Source: Tigriopus japonicus (taxonomy: Eukaryota; Arthropoda; Copepoda; Harpacticoida; Harpacticidae). Taken from it: a stretch of 64,000 bases of DNA. Location of the stretch: contig CM021318.1 of NCBI GenBank assembly GCA_010645155.1, positions 4,471,791-4,535,790 of the forward strand, in the 5' to 3' direction. Positions within the stretch are counted from its first letter, which is position 1. Each line of letters starts with the position of its first letter. Made by a program: the position numbers and the translations under genes. Under the pieces are notes generated by a model that did not search any database, was not told the origin of the DNA, and was given only the letters and a program-made list of their open reading frames with translations. Positions 1 to 10,639 of this stretch are shown here, piece by piece.

Positions 1-1902
1 TCTTCTCTTCCGTTTCGTACAGAAAGTTTGCTAACATTGGTCGACCGAGGGATGGAGTCTTAAAGAACCGTGAAATGTAAGTACGTCTTTGCTCGGGGTT
101 TGCAAAAGTGTGTAAAAGCTTGATTCTAGTAGGAGAAGTGGGTGCACTCAAATGATGACAAAATGGCTTTTCCCATATCCGAAAACCTCAAAACAAAACA
201 GAAATTGCCTGCCCAATTTTCTCATTCCCAGACCCCGGAATACGTATTGACCGAGCCACCAAAATGGGTTGACCACTACATGTTCCTGAGCCGACCTTTT
301 TCGGGAAAAGCCCAAATAACATTTGTGCCTTGTGGTACGATGGATTGGGAAATCTTCGCCGACAAATCACATGAGTGAGTGACTCACATGAAACAGATTG
401 AATCCACTCGTGCCAGGTTTTGAGGGATCGAAAGAGAAAAATGACTCGAGATCATCTCACTTCTTGGGATGCATATGACACTCCATTTTTGAACAATCAA
501 TCCTCATCAGGCGAGTATCCAAATATGGAATATCGCTGTCTTTTGTTCGGTAGCAGGGGGCATTTTGTTCACCGCTCTCGGCCATATTCTACAGATCTTC
601 GCTATTGGTCTGCATGAAATAATTCAATGGTAGAAAAAAAAGAGTCTAATCTTGGTTCGAAAACAATGAGCCTCCACAACCATACCTATAAGGAATGAGA
701 CGATCGGAAGAGCTTTCGCCATCATGCAAATCATAAGAGTGAAAAATGCCCTCTACCTTCACTCGTCAAGAAGGATTGAGCTGTGTGGATCGCTCAGTGA
801 GCCTCAAGTTATGCACGTGAGCCCGGCTTAAACTGTCATGGAATTAAGTCATCAAATAAGTGCCTCAAAAAAAGCCTCCCTCATCTCTCCATCTTGATGA
901 TGATATTTCAGAAGTGAACTTTTTGCGCTGTCTGTTAGCTTCCCGTCCCGTAGTAGTCGACTTGTACCCGTTGTACATGTACGAATAGTAAGTTGCAAGT
1001 CAGGTGAAAAGTTGAGGCATGAAGGGAGATGGTCGAGTGTGAATGAAGTCATTTCGAAGCGGAGATTCTCGAAAAAGTCGTCGCACAATGCATAATTTTG
1101 GTTTTGCAGTCATTTGACCGAGCGAGCGAGCGACCGACCGACCGAGAGAGACCGAGAGAGAGAATGGCGGGATCGCGCCGAATGGGTTGAGGTGAAAACC
1201 TTTTCCATCATCTAGTGAGAAAAAGTTCTGGCATGCTCACTTGGTCAGGGGTTTTGGGACGAAAAAGTTTCCGTTCGAGGTTTTGACAGGACAAAATATG
1301 TAATGATACCATTCATTATCCCTTCCTCGAGCTGGACTGGTCCAAACGCCTCCCACGAAACTTTGAGGTGCAAAAACATAAGCTAGTGAGGTTGATCCTC
1401 GTCATGAACATCAATGGAAAGAGCTTATTGTATTCCCCTCGAGCTTAAAAAGATACACTTTCCATTGGTGAGGCGCTTATGATGGTGCTCTAAATGAGAG
1501 GGAACTGCATGAATAAAGATGCAAACGAGGCTCTTGACTTGGTCTCATGGCTTAGCTTCCCCTACTCGTTCTCCTCTCTCTCTCTCTCTCATTAGTACTC
1601 GGGAGCATGCAAACTCAAAGGCCTTATTGCTCCAATTACATATATTGAATGATTGTGGAATGATTGGACCCCGGACTAGGTCATTTGCACGGCAAGAGCA
1701 AAAACTCTTCCTGTGGTAATGATACCACGTAGACTGAGACATACTAATTCAAGCATGCACTCAATTATCAAATCATCTCAATCATTCTCGTCTTAATGAG
1801 ATTGGACTTTAAGAACTCGGCTCGATTTGATTTTCAAGAATTAACAATCACACATCTCTTTAAAGACGATAGTCAATTATAATAACAACGTAATTGTCGT
1901 AC
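1..1902. other. No assignable gene; simple repeats
   Basis: I recognise no coding exon here. A short open frame at 142-378 (+), preceded by a possible acceptor at about 131 and followed by a GTGAGT at about 371, could be an internal exon but resembles nothing I know. Simple-sequence tracts are visible at about 1108-1162 (GAGC/GACC/GAGA units) and 1572-1590 (CT repeat). The minus-strand secretory exon at 2050-1903 would continue leftwards into this region, but I could not find its next exon. Confidence 0.4.
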
Positions 1903-2050
1903 CTTTCAGGGGATGGGGAGGATAATCGGTGAAAGCAATCCCTCTTTGAGCAAATTCCGTGGGCACATTCTGACACGTCAAATGGGCCGTCATCACTTGG
2001 CCACTCAAGCAGCCCACAATGACCATCACCAGTGACACGGCCATGGTCAT
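1903..2050 (-). CDS. Putative first coding exon of a secreted protein (partial)
   Basis: Reading leftwards from an ATG at 2050, the exon encodes 49 residues. A hydrophobic signal-peptide-like start (MTMAVSLVMVIVGCLSG) is followed by a short polar part with one Cys (AHLTCQNVPTEF). It ends at a donor-like GTACGA (intron start at 1902), leaving phase 1. I do not recognise the family and could not locate a second exon in the remaining 1.9 kb, so it may be a gene mostly outside the window or a chance frame. A second copy of most of this exon lies beyond the assembly gap and is an artefact of unmerged contigs, not a second gene. Confidence 0.4.
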
Positions 2051-2398
2051 CAAGATCGCAAGATAGCAACGACAACAGCAAAAACCAGTCAAGATCCTTC
2101 ACACCGTTTCGATGGGAAAAGACACTTAANNNNNNNNNNNNNNNNNNNNNNNNNNNNNNNNNNNNNNNNNNNNNNNNNNNNNNNNNNNNNNNNNNNNNNN
2201 NNNNNNNNNNNNNNNNNAGCAAATTCCGTGGGCACATTCTGACACGTCAAATGGGCCGTCATCACTTGGCCACTCAAGCAGCCCACAATGACCATCACCA
2301 GGGACACGGCCATGGTCATCAAGATCGCAAGATAGCAACGACAACAGCAAAAACCAGTCAAGATCCTTCACACCGTTTCGATGGGAAAAGACACTTAA
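1949..2398. repeat. 181-bp duplicated contig ends flanking a gap
   Basis: Bases 1949-2129 and 2218-2398 are the same 181-bp sequence in the same orientation, differing at one base that I could see (CAGTGACAC versus CAGGGACAC). They abut the 88-base run of N at 2130-2217 exactly on both sides. This is the expected look of two overlapping contigs, possibly two haplotypes, scaffolded without being merged. The true genome most likely has one copy and no gap. Confidence 0.85.
2130..2217. other. Assembly gap (88 N)
   Basis: A run of undetermined bases. See the duplicated flanks at 1949-2398. Confidence 0.99.
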
Positions 2399-3990
2399 TT
2401 CATCACTTGAACTTTGAATGGATTCACGTGACGTGCTCACTCGGCGCAATCAAGTTCAATACTAACTAGGTAACCGGTAGTTGACAAACAGCAACCACAA
2501 CAATTCCAACGCTCGCTCACGCACTCACTCACTCACTCACTCTCCCTCGGTCTTCTCGTTCTCGCTGAAATCAGAGAGATTTGTTCGTGCGCGGAAACAC
2601 CCAACGAGCCTTACGCTTCTTTTCCGCGACGTTTAAGGCGCTCACTCGCAATTAGTTTCCGAGGAACAGCACCTCCAGTGAACCCCGACACCGGAATAAC
2701 AAACACGGCTGAGTTGAACTCGGAGAGCTTTGCCAGAATCCCGCCCCGCCCCCAGAATCCGCATTTTGAGTGGGAAACAGACATAAAAGGTAAGCACTGC
2801 CCCACAGATTCATTGCTCTATCTAGCGGGGTCAGGCGGAGGACAAACGAACGGATTGCCTTCCCATTGGTGCCAACAGCCAACCAAAGAACGAACGTCCT
2901 TGGGCAGGATTGGGGGATTCAGTTCTTTGACCGAGCTATTATTGAAGCCGACGATCCTGGATTGGAAATGAGCACCGGTGACAACAATGGCCAGTCCACG
3001 GAGAAGCCATACGAAAATCTGTGACTGACGAGTTGTCGGCGGTGAAATGACCCCAAAGGATTTCGCCCACGACTAGTCAGTCGACACTCGGCATTCCTCT
3101 CTTCGGATTTTGGGTTAATTACTGGTGCAGGTCCTGGTTAGGGATCCGATTTTAAACGCCGATCACTCCGTAAAACCCAGTAGGGGCACATGACAATACC
3201 ATTTGACAGAGTCTTTACTCGTACCTTGGGGGAATGAATCTATCAACCATTCTTGCAACTATCGATGAGTGAGGGAGGGAGAATTGCCATGAATACTAGA
3301 AACGTTCCGACACCGGAGTTTTATTCCGAGGGCACTTAGAAAGGATAGAAAGGATCCTATCAGTTTTCTTGAAAATTGTGTTAAGCTTCGCCTTTGAATA
3401 CAGATCAAAATTTCAATTGAAACTTGGCCATGGAAATGCCTTCAAATTCAAAACTGGTTTGAATGAGACCTAAGGGTGTTTCCGGGAAGTTACTTGAATA
3501 TTGCGTTTTTATAAAATAACTTTTGCATCTTTTAAACAAGCATTCAAATGGGTTTTGGCAGAAGTTAGGACCTTAAAACTATTCCCATCCAAATGGTTTA
3601 TTTGATTAGATATTCTACAGAATTCTTTACTTTAAAAAAATAGCCAATATTGCTCAAAGTGAAAGAAAAATCTGTTCGCTTCCATCATCTGGATTGGATT
3701 CTCTCCTAATCGTTCATTCATTGGCATGTAATTACGAGCATTTACGTACGTATGTGTTGGTTCGAGAGTTGGCGGTATGCCAGCTTGTGACACAACTCGT
3801 TGAACTCGCTCCGTCCGACCAGAAACCCGAAGCTGTTAAATAAGGCGATGACATACAGTGGCTCTTCTAATAGCGAGTGTATTTCCTAGGTTTCAAAAAA
3901 GATAATTTTGCTTTCGTTTACAATATGGAGCTTCATAAAAAGTCAAAAAAATGATTGACATAAATAGTTGGGCGGCAATGGACTGAAAAC
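2399..3990. other. Intergenic, no gene recognised
   Basis: The region contains an ACTC microsatellite at about 2518-2541 and an open frame at 2678-2971 (+) with no recognisable domain. It may include the promoter of the minus-strand exon at 2050 and the 3' flank of SEC62. I see no RNA gene or transposon ends. Confidence 0.5.
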
Positions 3991-3995
3991 GACCA

Positions 3996-5006
3996 TCAGT
4001 CATTTTCCTCCTCTCCGTCAGCGTCCGTATCATTTTTGTCCACAATCTCAAAGTCCTTCCCAGTCGAACTTTTCTTCGACGAAGATTCATCCGACTCATC
4101 GGACTCTGACTTCTTAGGCTTGTCGGAACCTTCTCCTTCCTCTTCTTCGTCATCGGATTCCTCATCATCAGAGTCTTTGGCCTTCTTTTTACTTGAGCCT
4201 GAGTAAGTGTAGTCGTAAGGAGGCATAAATGACTCGAAAAAGCCAACGTCTTCCGTGAGATTCGGGAATAGCCAAAACTTAAGCTTGCCTCCCGACAACG
4301 CGAAGAGGACGGCAAAGACGATATACTTGAAGGCGCCAAGAGCGATGATGAAAACCAGGAAACCGGCTGCGGCAATCGACAAGTAATGTACACCTTTGCG
4401 CATGATGGGTGGCCACAGTGGGAATAGACACACGGCAATGATACCCAAAACGATGACCGTACCCCCGGCCCAGTAGTACCAAGGGATCGGGTCGTAGAGC
4501 CAAACGAAGGCATCGCTAGTGTCGAGAAACACTTGTTCCAAATGCATGTCGAGACGGATCTTACGCTTGCGTTTTTGCTTCTCGGTCTCTTTGTCGGTCT
4601 CACCCCCTGTATCCTTTTCTTTCTCTTTTTCCTTGTCTTTGTCTTTGCCCTTGCCCGATTTCTTTTTGGCCTTCTCTTGCACGGGGATCTTCTTAGCCCG
4701 GTGAAACATTTTGTGCTTGAGCATCTCGTCCATGAAGTCGACAGCCGTCTCGCGGGAATCAAACACGATCTCGGAGCCTTCCTTGGCCTTGTCCTTAGAC
4801 CAGGGCGAGTCATTGACCAACGCATCAACGGCCTTCGAGCCGGCAAAGTACTCAACCACATGAGAGTGCAGGAACTTTGTCTTTTTCGTGGGCACGGTTC
4901 GGCGTACCCAATGAATGATACTCTTTTCCAGTTTGGACGGAGGCTTATCGGGGACCATACTGTCCCGCTTACCCGCTCGTTTGACTTTTTTGGTCGACGT
5001 CGACAT
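3996..5006 (-). CDS. SEC62: Translocation protein SEC62
   Basis: This is a complete single-exon gene of 336 residues. SEC62 is an ER-membrane subunit that works with the Sec61 channel and Sec63 in post-translational import of small or weakly hydrophobic precursors, and in vertebrates also as an ER-phagy receptor. Visible features: a basic cytosolic N-terminus; a conserved domain at about 25-110; a Lys/Glu/Asp-rich linker at 110-150; two membrane segments (about 178-195 and 209-237) separated by the short loop FPLWPPIMRKGVHYL; the family signature KFWLFPNLTEDVGFFESF at 243-260; and a very acidic, Ser-rich tail. I chose the start MSTSTKK (5006) over an upstream in-frame Met (5030) because of its context CTCCGCCATG. 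A strong acceptor on the minus strand just upstream (TTTTATTCCAG, near 5043) suggests a 5'UTR intron. Length is within the family range. Confidence 0.95.
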   Translation of the reverse strand: MSTSTKKVKRAGKRDSMVPDKPPSKLEKSIIHWVRRTVPTKKTKFLHSHVVEYFAGSKAVDALVNDSPWSKDKAKEGSEIVFDSRETAVDFMDEMLKHKMFHRAKKIPVQEKAKKKSGKGKDKDKEKEKEKDTGGETDKETEKQKRKRKIRLDMHLEQVFLDTSDAFVWLYDPIPWYYWAGGTVIVLGIIAVCLFPLWPPIMRKGVHYLSIAAAGFLVFIIALGAFKYIVFAVLFALSGGKLKFWLFPNLTEDVGFFESFMPPYDYTYSGSSKKKAKDSDDEESDDEEEEGEGSDKPKKSESDESDESSSKKSSTGKDFEIVDKNDTDADGEEEND

Positions 5007-5030
5007 GGCGGAGGTGCACAGCAACAACAA

Positions 5031-7597
5031 CTAACAAGCTCTGGAATAAAACAAAAATACAGACCGGGTATGAGAAGACACATTGAATGTTTAGTAATTG
5101 AATGAGAAGTTAAATTATCCTTATTTATTCAAGTTTTCTATGGCTGAGAGCAGGGTTGGTCGAATCTGTCCACAAGGAAGAACAACCATCCATGGACGGA
5201 TTTATGAAGTCTCAAAAAATTGTTGAATCACACAATTTTGATTTTTTTCAAGGAAAAAACCTTGTCAGATAATTTTTGTCAAATTTTGAAGAAATTTTTT
5301 TGAAAATCCATTAATCCAATGATAGACCATGTCGGTTCATTATGGATTTTGTGGATTATCCACTGGATGTGTTGGATTTGGCGGAACAACCCTGACTGCG
5401 TGGGAATGGGTGTGCTGGGATGTGCGACATGTAGTAATTCGAAAGAAATCGCTGCAAGCCGTAATCACGTCAAAGTTTTGTGTAGGGCCAAACAAAGTCC
5501 AGACGGTTCAGGTTGCTCTTTAGTTCAACCTTGGCTCTTAATAGATGCGGATGGAGCCGGATGGATGTTTGAGCTAAGGATCGGGGCAGAATGGGCGGCC
5601 AATCGGATCGAATGGGATCCGACCCTGAACAAAATAGACGGGTCCGGAGCAGAACGATGACACGTGTCCAAAAAAGGAGGGGAAATTAATGAGAAAGTCA
5701 GGTTAGGTTCATGCTATCTAATTAAAAGTTAGTAAATAAAAAGTTTGGGAGTCGACTCATTAACATTTCATTCAGACTTCGGATTAGTTCACGAATATTG
5801 AAGTCCGGTTCTCGACCAGCCATCCTCGAAAACGCTCTGATCTAATCCGGACTCATCCCGGGTTTAGAAAGGTCCTTAAGAATAATACATTGGTAGGCCT
5901 TAGGCTCTGTCTAACGAGAAGTTTGAATTGAAAGAAGAACCTCCTCCAACCTGATTTGAACAATCATTTCTTTCTTTCTTACCTCAGGAACACAATCACA
6001 AGCACATTCAAGAAAGTCCGTCCGTCAAGGATGCAAACCACCCCAGGGGCTTTCGAGGACAATTTTGACGGGTGGAGGCTATGAATCCGGAGACACAAAC
6101 AACAGACCCGTTGTCCACGTCCTTGATAGGTGCTCACTCAGTCCTCGTGAATCCAACGTAGAGGGTTGGTCGTCTCGTCGTGTTTGACGTGGGGATCGTT
6201 CCTCGGTTGGCCTCTTTCTCTCTTGCGTAGTTCGTAAATGTACAGCGTTCTAGGACAGATGGATGGATGGATAGGTCGGCCGATGGCCACTCCAACGGTA
6301 GTGCAGTCACTCCAGTGGTAATGGTAGGTAGAAACGTCGTCGATCGACACAGTCAGTCAGTTGAGAGACAGGGTTCCACGTCAATCTTGGCTGGTGCGGT
6401 GGCCACCTGTCCGATGGAGAACTCAGTGTGGCCAAGACTCACTCCTGGGAGAGGCCAACTTTAGGTCAGATTCGTCGGCATTGGTCTTGAGACTGACGAA
6501 GGATTGAGCATTATCATGAAGATCGATGGCTTGGTACGGAGATTTTAGATGAATACATCCTTTGTCTTAATTGATCTTCAACCGCCGGGAAAAAAATATT
6601 TATTATATGTGGATTTTACTCATGTTACTTTGTCTCATTAGGGTCGCTTCACAACAACTAGCATTTTCTTTGTACTTTTTCAGAGGACCAAATTTGAAGG
6701 CTTCAGGAACAGTGAAAGTTCAGTGTTTCAAAGAATGTTCCATTCAGTTCTTATCTCATTTTCTACTTAATAGAGAAAAAACGCACGTCGCACAAGAACA
6801 TATCCGTAACTAGATGTCAATCCTGCTCACATGCAATCGTAAGTGATTTTCAATCATGCTTGAAGCTAATGAAATATTTTCGAAATTTTCAATTTAGCTA
6901 GGTTTCACGCCAGTTGGAATGCCAAGGGAAGGTGGTCTCATTTGGCCTTAATCAAGATGATTTGGCCTCACTGGCTGGAGTGGAGATTTCTCTTTTCCCC
7001 TGAGCGCGTTGCGAAGTGTACTCAGGGCGACCAAAATCCAATATTCCAAATTGCGGAAATTGTTATTGACATTTATTTCTAGGAGGCTAATGCGTCACTT
7101 GTGTACGGCTAAAAGTATGTGCTCAAACAGGATCTGATGACAGCATTGATATCTATTAAATACGAGAGGGATTGTAATCGTAAAAACGTGTCGTCCGTCG
7201 CCAACAGAAGTGCGGGAACATTTGAAATGTGTGACCAGGCAAATGTCAACCAGGCAATTTATGAATCAAAGGTGGTATTGAGTAATGTTTTGGGTCATTT
7301 TTTTTGCTATTGCTTCACTTAATTTATTTACTTTCTTGAAAGAACCAAGACGTCATTGGGTGACCATGCGCGGGATTTGAATACTGCGACTAGGAACTTT
7401 TTTGCCAAATGCATTGAATAAGTCATTGATAGGAAGAACACACATTTAAGCTTTTGCGTTATGTAGGGTTAATCCATGGACCACTGTATTACCTAGACTG
7501 AGATGGTAGCTTTAAAATTTATCATCTTTACTCCCATTAAAGGGAATATCTTATATTTTACAGGAGCTGTGGTTTATGCAGGGATAACCTATATAAT
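5031..7597. other. Intergenic; SEC62 upstream region, nothing else recognised
   Basis: Near 5043 the minus strand reads as a pyrimidine tract ending in CAG, a plausible 3' splice site for a non-coding first intron of SEC62. The rest has only short frames without family resemblance. I see no transposon or RNA gene. Confidence 0.4.
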
Positions 7598-7598
7598 A

Positions 7599-8608
7599 CT
7601 AGTGATGTGAAATCTGGGCTTGGGCAAGTTTTTTCACGGGAGGTTGCAAGGTAGGGTCGCCTAGGCGAGATTTTGTGCTTTGCTAACCAACTCAAGCAAA
7701 CACAAATTTGAGGTAAATTTGCAACCCTGATCCAAAGTTACAAAAGTCAGGGGCGCGTTTCTGTGCTTCTTAATGAAAAACCGGTTTATGAAGATAGGTA
7801 GGGGAGGCAGAAGGGAATACCATTTCACTGTAGGTAAATTGGCGACCCCGGTGTACGATGTCACGAAAACAAAGCTTGCCCAAGTCACATCACTAGTGAT
7901 GGGGGGCAAACAAGAGATTGGGCAAGCTGTACTGGCACAGTGCTTGGGCTTGCTGAAGCTTGGCATAGCTTGGGTGTTTGTAGAAGTACTTTTCCCAGCT
8001 AACAGGTTTGCCAAATTTGCTATGAATGAAGAATAAACTTGCTATCCGAATTTCACTAAACCAGGTTGATTCAGCTAAATAGGGCTCATACCTTTGAAAG
8101 GATGTATTTTTAAGAAAATTACACACTTCAATTCTTCACATGGGGAAATGCAAAATATTTCGAGAATACTAAAAAAAGGTTTGGCATTTTACGTTTTCAT
8201 GCCGGCAACTCTGAGTAAACGAGATTGTTCTGGAAGTGTGACTTCTAAATCTCGGTCTTGATTAGCCTCAAAAGTGCATTCATGTGTGGCCTAGAACCGA
8301 AACAAAAAAAAACATGGTTTTGCAAATGCTATCCAAATTGAAATATTTTTTTGTATCACTTTCACTATTTATTGCTTAATTATTAAGGTCAAAAGATCAT
8401 CGATAATGCAACTTGACATTTTTTCTTCTAAGTCACACTGCAAGTATCTTAACTCTTCAAAGAGCAACTGCCGGCAACTGCATCTTCCGATGTTCCTTGA
8501 GCTTGCCAAGTGTATTGGTGTATTGCCCAAGTAATGCTTGTCAACAACTTGTTCTTGGGTGTCTGTGATGACTCATTACTTGCCCAAGTCACATCACTAC
8601 ACATCACT
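7599..8608. mobile_element. hAT-like / MITE cluster with TAGTGATGTGA ends
   Basis: A terminal-repeat-like module, TAGTGATGTGA followed closely by CTTGGGCAAG, occurs forward at about 7600-7628. It occurs in reverse complement at about 7874-7893 and again at about 8581-8601, where CACATCACTA is duplicated to 8608. The first pair bounds a unit of about 295 bp and the outer pair one of about 1 kb. Fragments of the CTTGGGC motif recur in between. The 8 bases outside the outer pair (tataatac / ataaatac) are only partly alike, so a target-site duplication is uncertain. No transposase frame is present, so this would be non-autonomous. The hAT assignment is inferred from the TIR style only. Confidence 0.45.
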
Positions 8609-9034
8609 AATAAATACTGGATACGAACTCGCGGAATTTCCCAGCTCGCAACCTCACACGGATGAGGCCGATAGTTCGTAAGTAAACAAGAAGTACAAAC
8701 GGCCATGTTGGGAGTGGAAAATCAAACGGAAATCGACACAGAGTCCAAAAGATAGTGCGCCAATGGGGTTTTTCTGTGTTTCAAGCGGGTCCAGCCAAGT
8801 CCTAGCCCTGGTAAAGGTCAATCCCACGCCCCAAAATTAGTCTGATGTGGGTGTTTCGAAGCCATGAACGAGTGAATGAAATAGTGAATGAATGAATGAC
8901 CACATCATGGAGTGCGAATGAACTCCCCCACAAGGTGTCTTTTCTACAAGATGACGATCAAAGTGATCAAATGAAATCTGATGATAACTAGGTTACCTGC
9001 TTCAACCTTCGGAAGTGATAGACCTAACTAAAGC

Positions 9035-9580
9035 AAAAAGAACGAATATGGACCGGAATCCGAGCCCAAATTCCTCTTTTCCGCAAAGGGATTAAGAACA
9101 AACTTTCCCACGGACAAAAACGGGGAGTTTCTTTATGCTCATCCATTACAAAACTTGAACAACTTAAGAATATCTTACCATTCCTTGAATTATCAACAAC
9201 AAAATAGCGGGGTTTTCCGAGCTTATCTATTGTCCGATTTGAACGTCCTACTAATATCTTTGAACCCATCCATGTATTATCCTGAACTGAACTAACACTT
9301 GCCAAACTTTGTATGAAATCAAGTTTGTTTTAGGTTGTGTCACCTTGGCATTGTTCTATAAATGATGGTCCATCCTCGAATTTCTTTTATTATATGGTTG
9401 TGTCTTTTAGTTCAGGATAATTCAAGGACAGGTAAGATATTCTTAGGTTGTTCAAGTTGTCTAAATGATGAGCGCGATAAAAATCCCCATTTTAATCCAA
9501 AGGAGAGTTTCTGGGGTAAATTTGGTTCCTTTCCAAGAGGAATCTGCGTTCGCATTAAGGTCCACATAGAACAAAGAAAG
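9035..9580. repeat. Inverted duplication encoding a short repeated peptide module
   Basis: The minus strand of about 9035-9200 and the plus strand of about 9415-9575 are diverged copies of one sequence. Both encode the module DNSRxGKIFLxCSS followed by a charged stretch and an RIxVHI end. The minus copy has an additional related unit in front (VQDNTWMGSKILVGRS), so the module also repeats in tandem at roughly 30 residues. Both copies are preceded by a TTAGTTCAG acceptor-like sequence. It could be a fragment of a repetitive or transposon-derived protein. I cannot name the family. Confidence 0.4.
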
Positions 9581-9919
9581 AAGAAGTCCTCAATGTCAAG
9601 AATTCCATCAAATGAAGAACAAATTAAGATGACTTCAAATCATATCAGGTGTGCCTACTAGCAATGGATGGGCTCAATCAAGGATGACTCTACGAAGGAT
9701 TCACTTCAAGGTCGAAGGACCTACAGCTTAGGGCCGACACCGGCAATTTAGGACATGCAATGACTGCCTTTGATTCAATAAATTTTGATTATTTTGCTAA
9801 TAACATTCCTTTTTGAGTGAATGGCGGAACATAACAACATTTTAACAATGGCAAATAACCAGAGAAATGACGTGTGTTCAAGTGAATGGTTGTATTTTAT
9901 AACATTTCAAGGAGAGTAA

Positions 9920-10440
9920 AAGTCATGTTACACTCCAGTAGACGTTTAACGCACACTTAAAATTTTCTTGTCCCTCATGGTGGAAGTGCGTCTCAGGAGC
10001 CCCATCATTCCCCTCGCCCGCATGACGGACGGTATCAGCATAGTGCTCACGGAATTTTATTCTACCATCGAATATGATACCAAGGTCTGTTTCCATGTCT
10101 ACACTCTCAAGTTCCTGGCCTTTCAGGATACACTTGGGAGTGGTTTTTGGCCTCATTCCAAACCTCATCATCTTACACTAATCCACAATGAAGGTCATTC
10201 CATTATTCAAGGCCCATTCTTCAGCTGAGTTCAAGGCACTTTGAGCTCATTTCTCGTCTTGAGGTTGCAAGATAATCCCGATGATCTTCAAATCATCCGC
10301 AAATTTTAGCATCTTTGTGGATGTAGTCCAATCCAGCCATGAAGGCCCTCTCTTGTGGTTGGTTAACCATTGATGTTGTGTAACTGGTGTAACTCTGTGT
10401 TGACTGGTCTTCTCATAATTGATCTTTCTCAAAGTTGTAG
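9920..10440 (-). pseudogene. Degenerate non-LTR retrotransposon RT fragment
   Basis: Read on the minus strand, the region contains the reverse-transcriptase active-site block KFADDLKIIG (about 10310). After a stretch resembling the LINE thumb region (SAEEWALNNGMTFIVD) comes a block RFGMRPKTTPK...DLGIIFDGRIKF that matches the usual post-palm region of LINE polymerases. In-frame stops (at least a TGA near 10245 and a TAG near 10175) show it is dead. It is 5'-truncated and I cannot place the exact clade. Confidence 0.65.
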
Positions 10441-10639
10441 GACTTCAGCCAAAAGTAGTCTGTCTCTGTATCTGAGGGTTGCCACTTCAATTCCACGTGC
10501 TTGCCCTTGTCTAATTGGTGATGATTCCATTGCTTTTTCCCATTCATTTTCATGTTGAATCACCACACCAAAGTTTGCAGTAGTGACAAGAGAAGACCAA
10601 TATTCCCTGAATCCTATGATCCATTTCTTGTCCATCTAT

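Noticed and set aside
3893..5083. 396-codon minus-strand frame overlapping SEC62
   Set aside because: It is a shifted frame of the SEC62 gene with Arg/Lys/Ser-rich nonsense composition. The 336-residue SEC62 frame has the family motifs.
4533..5105. 190-codon plus-strand frame
   Set aside because: Antisense of SEC62. Its hydrophobic Phe/Leu-rich composition comes from reading the Lys/Glu-rich linker backwards.
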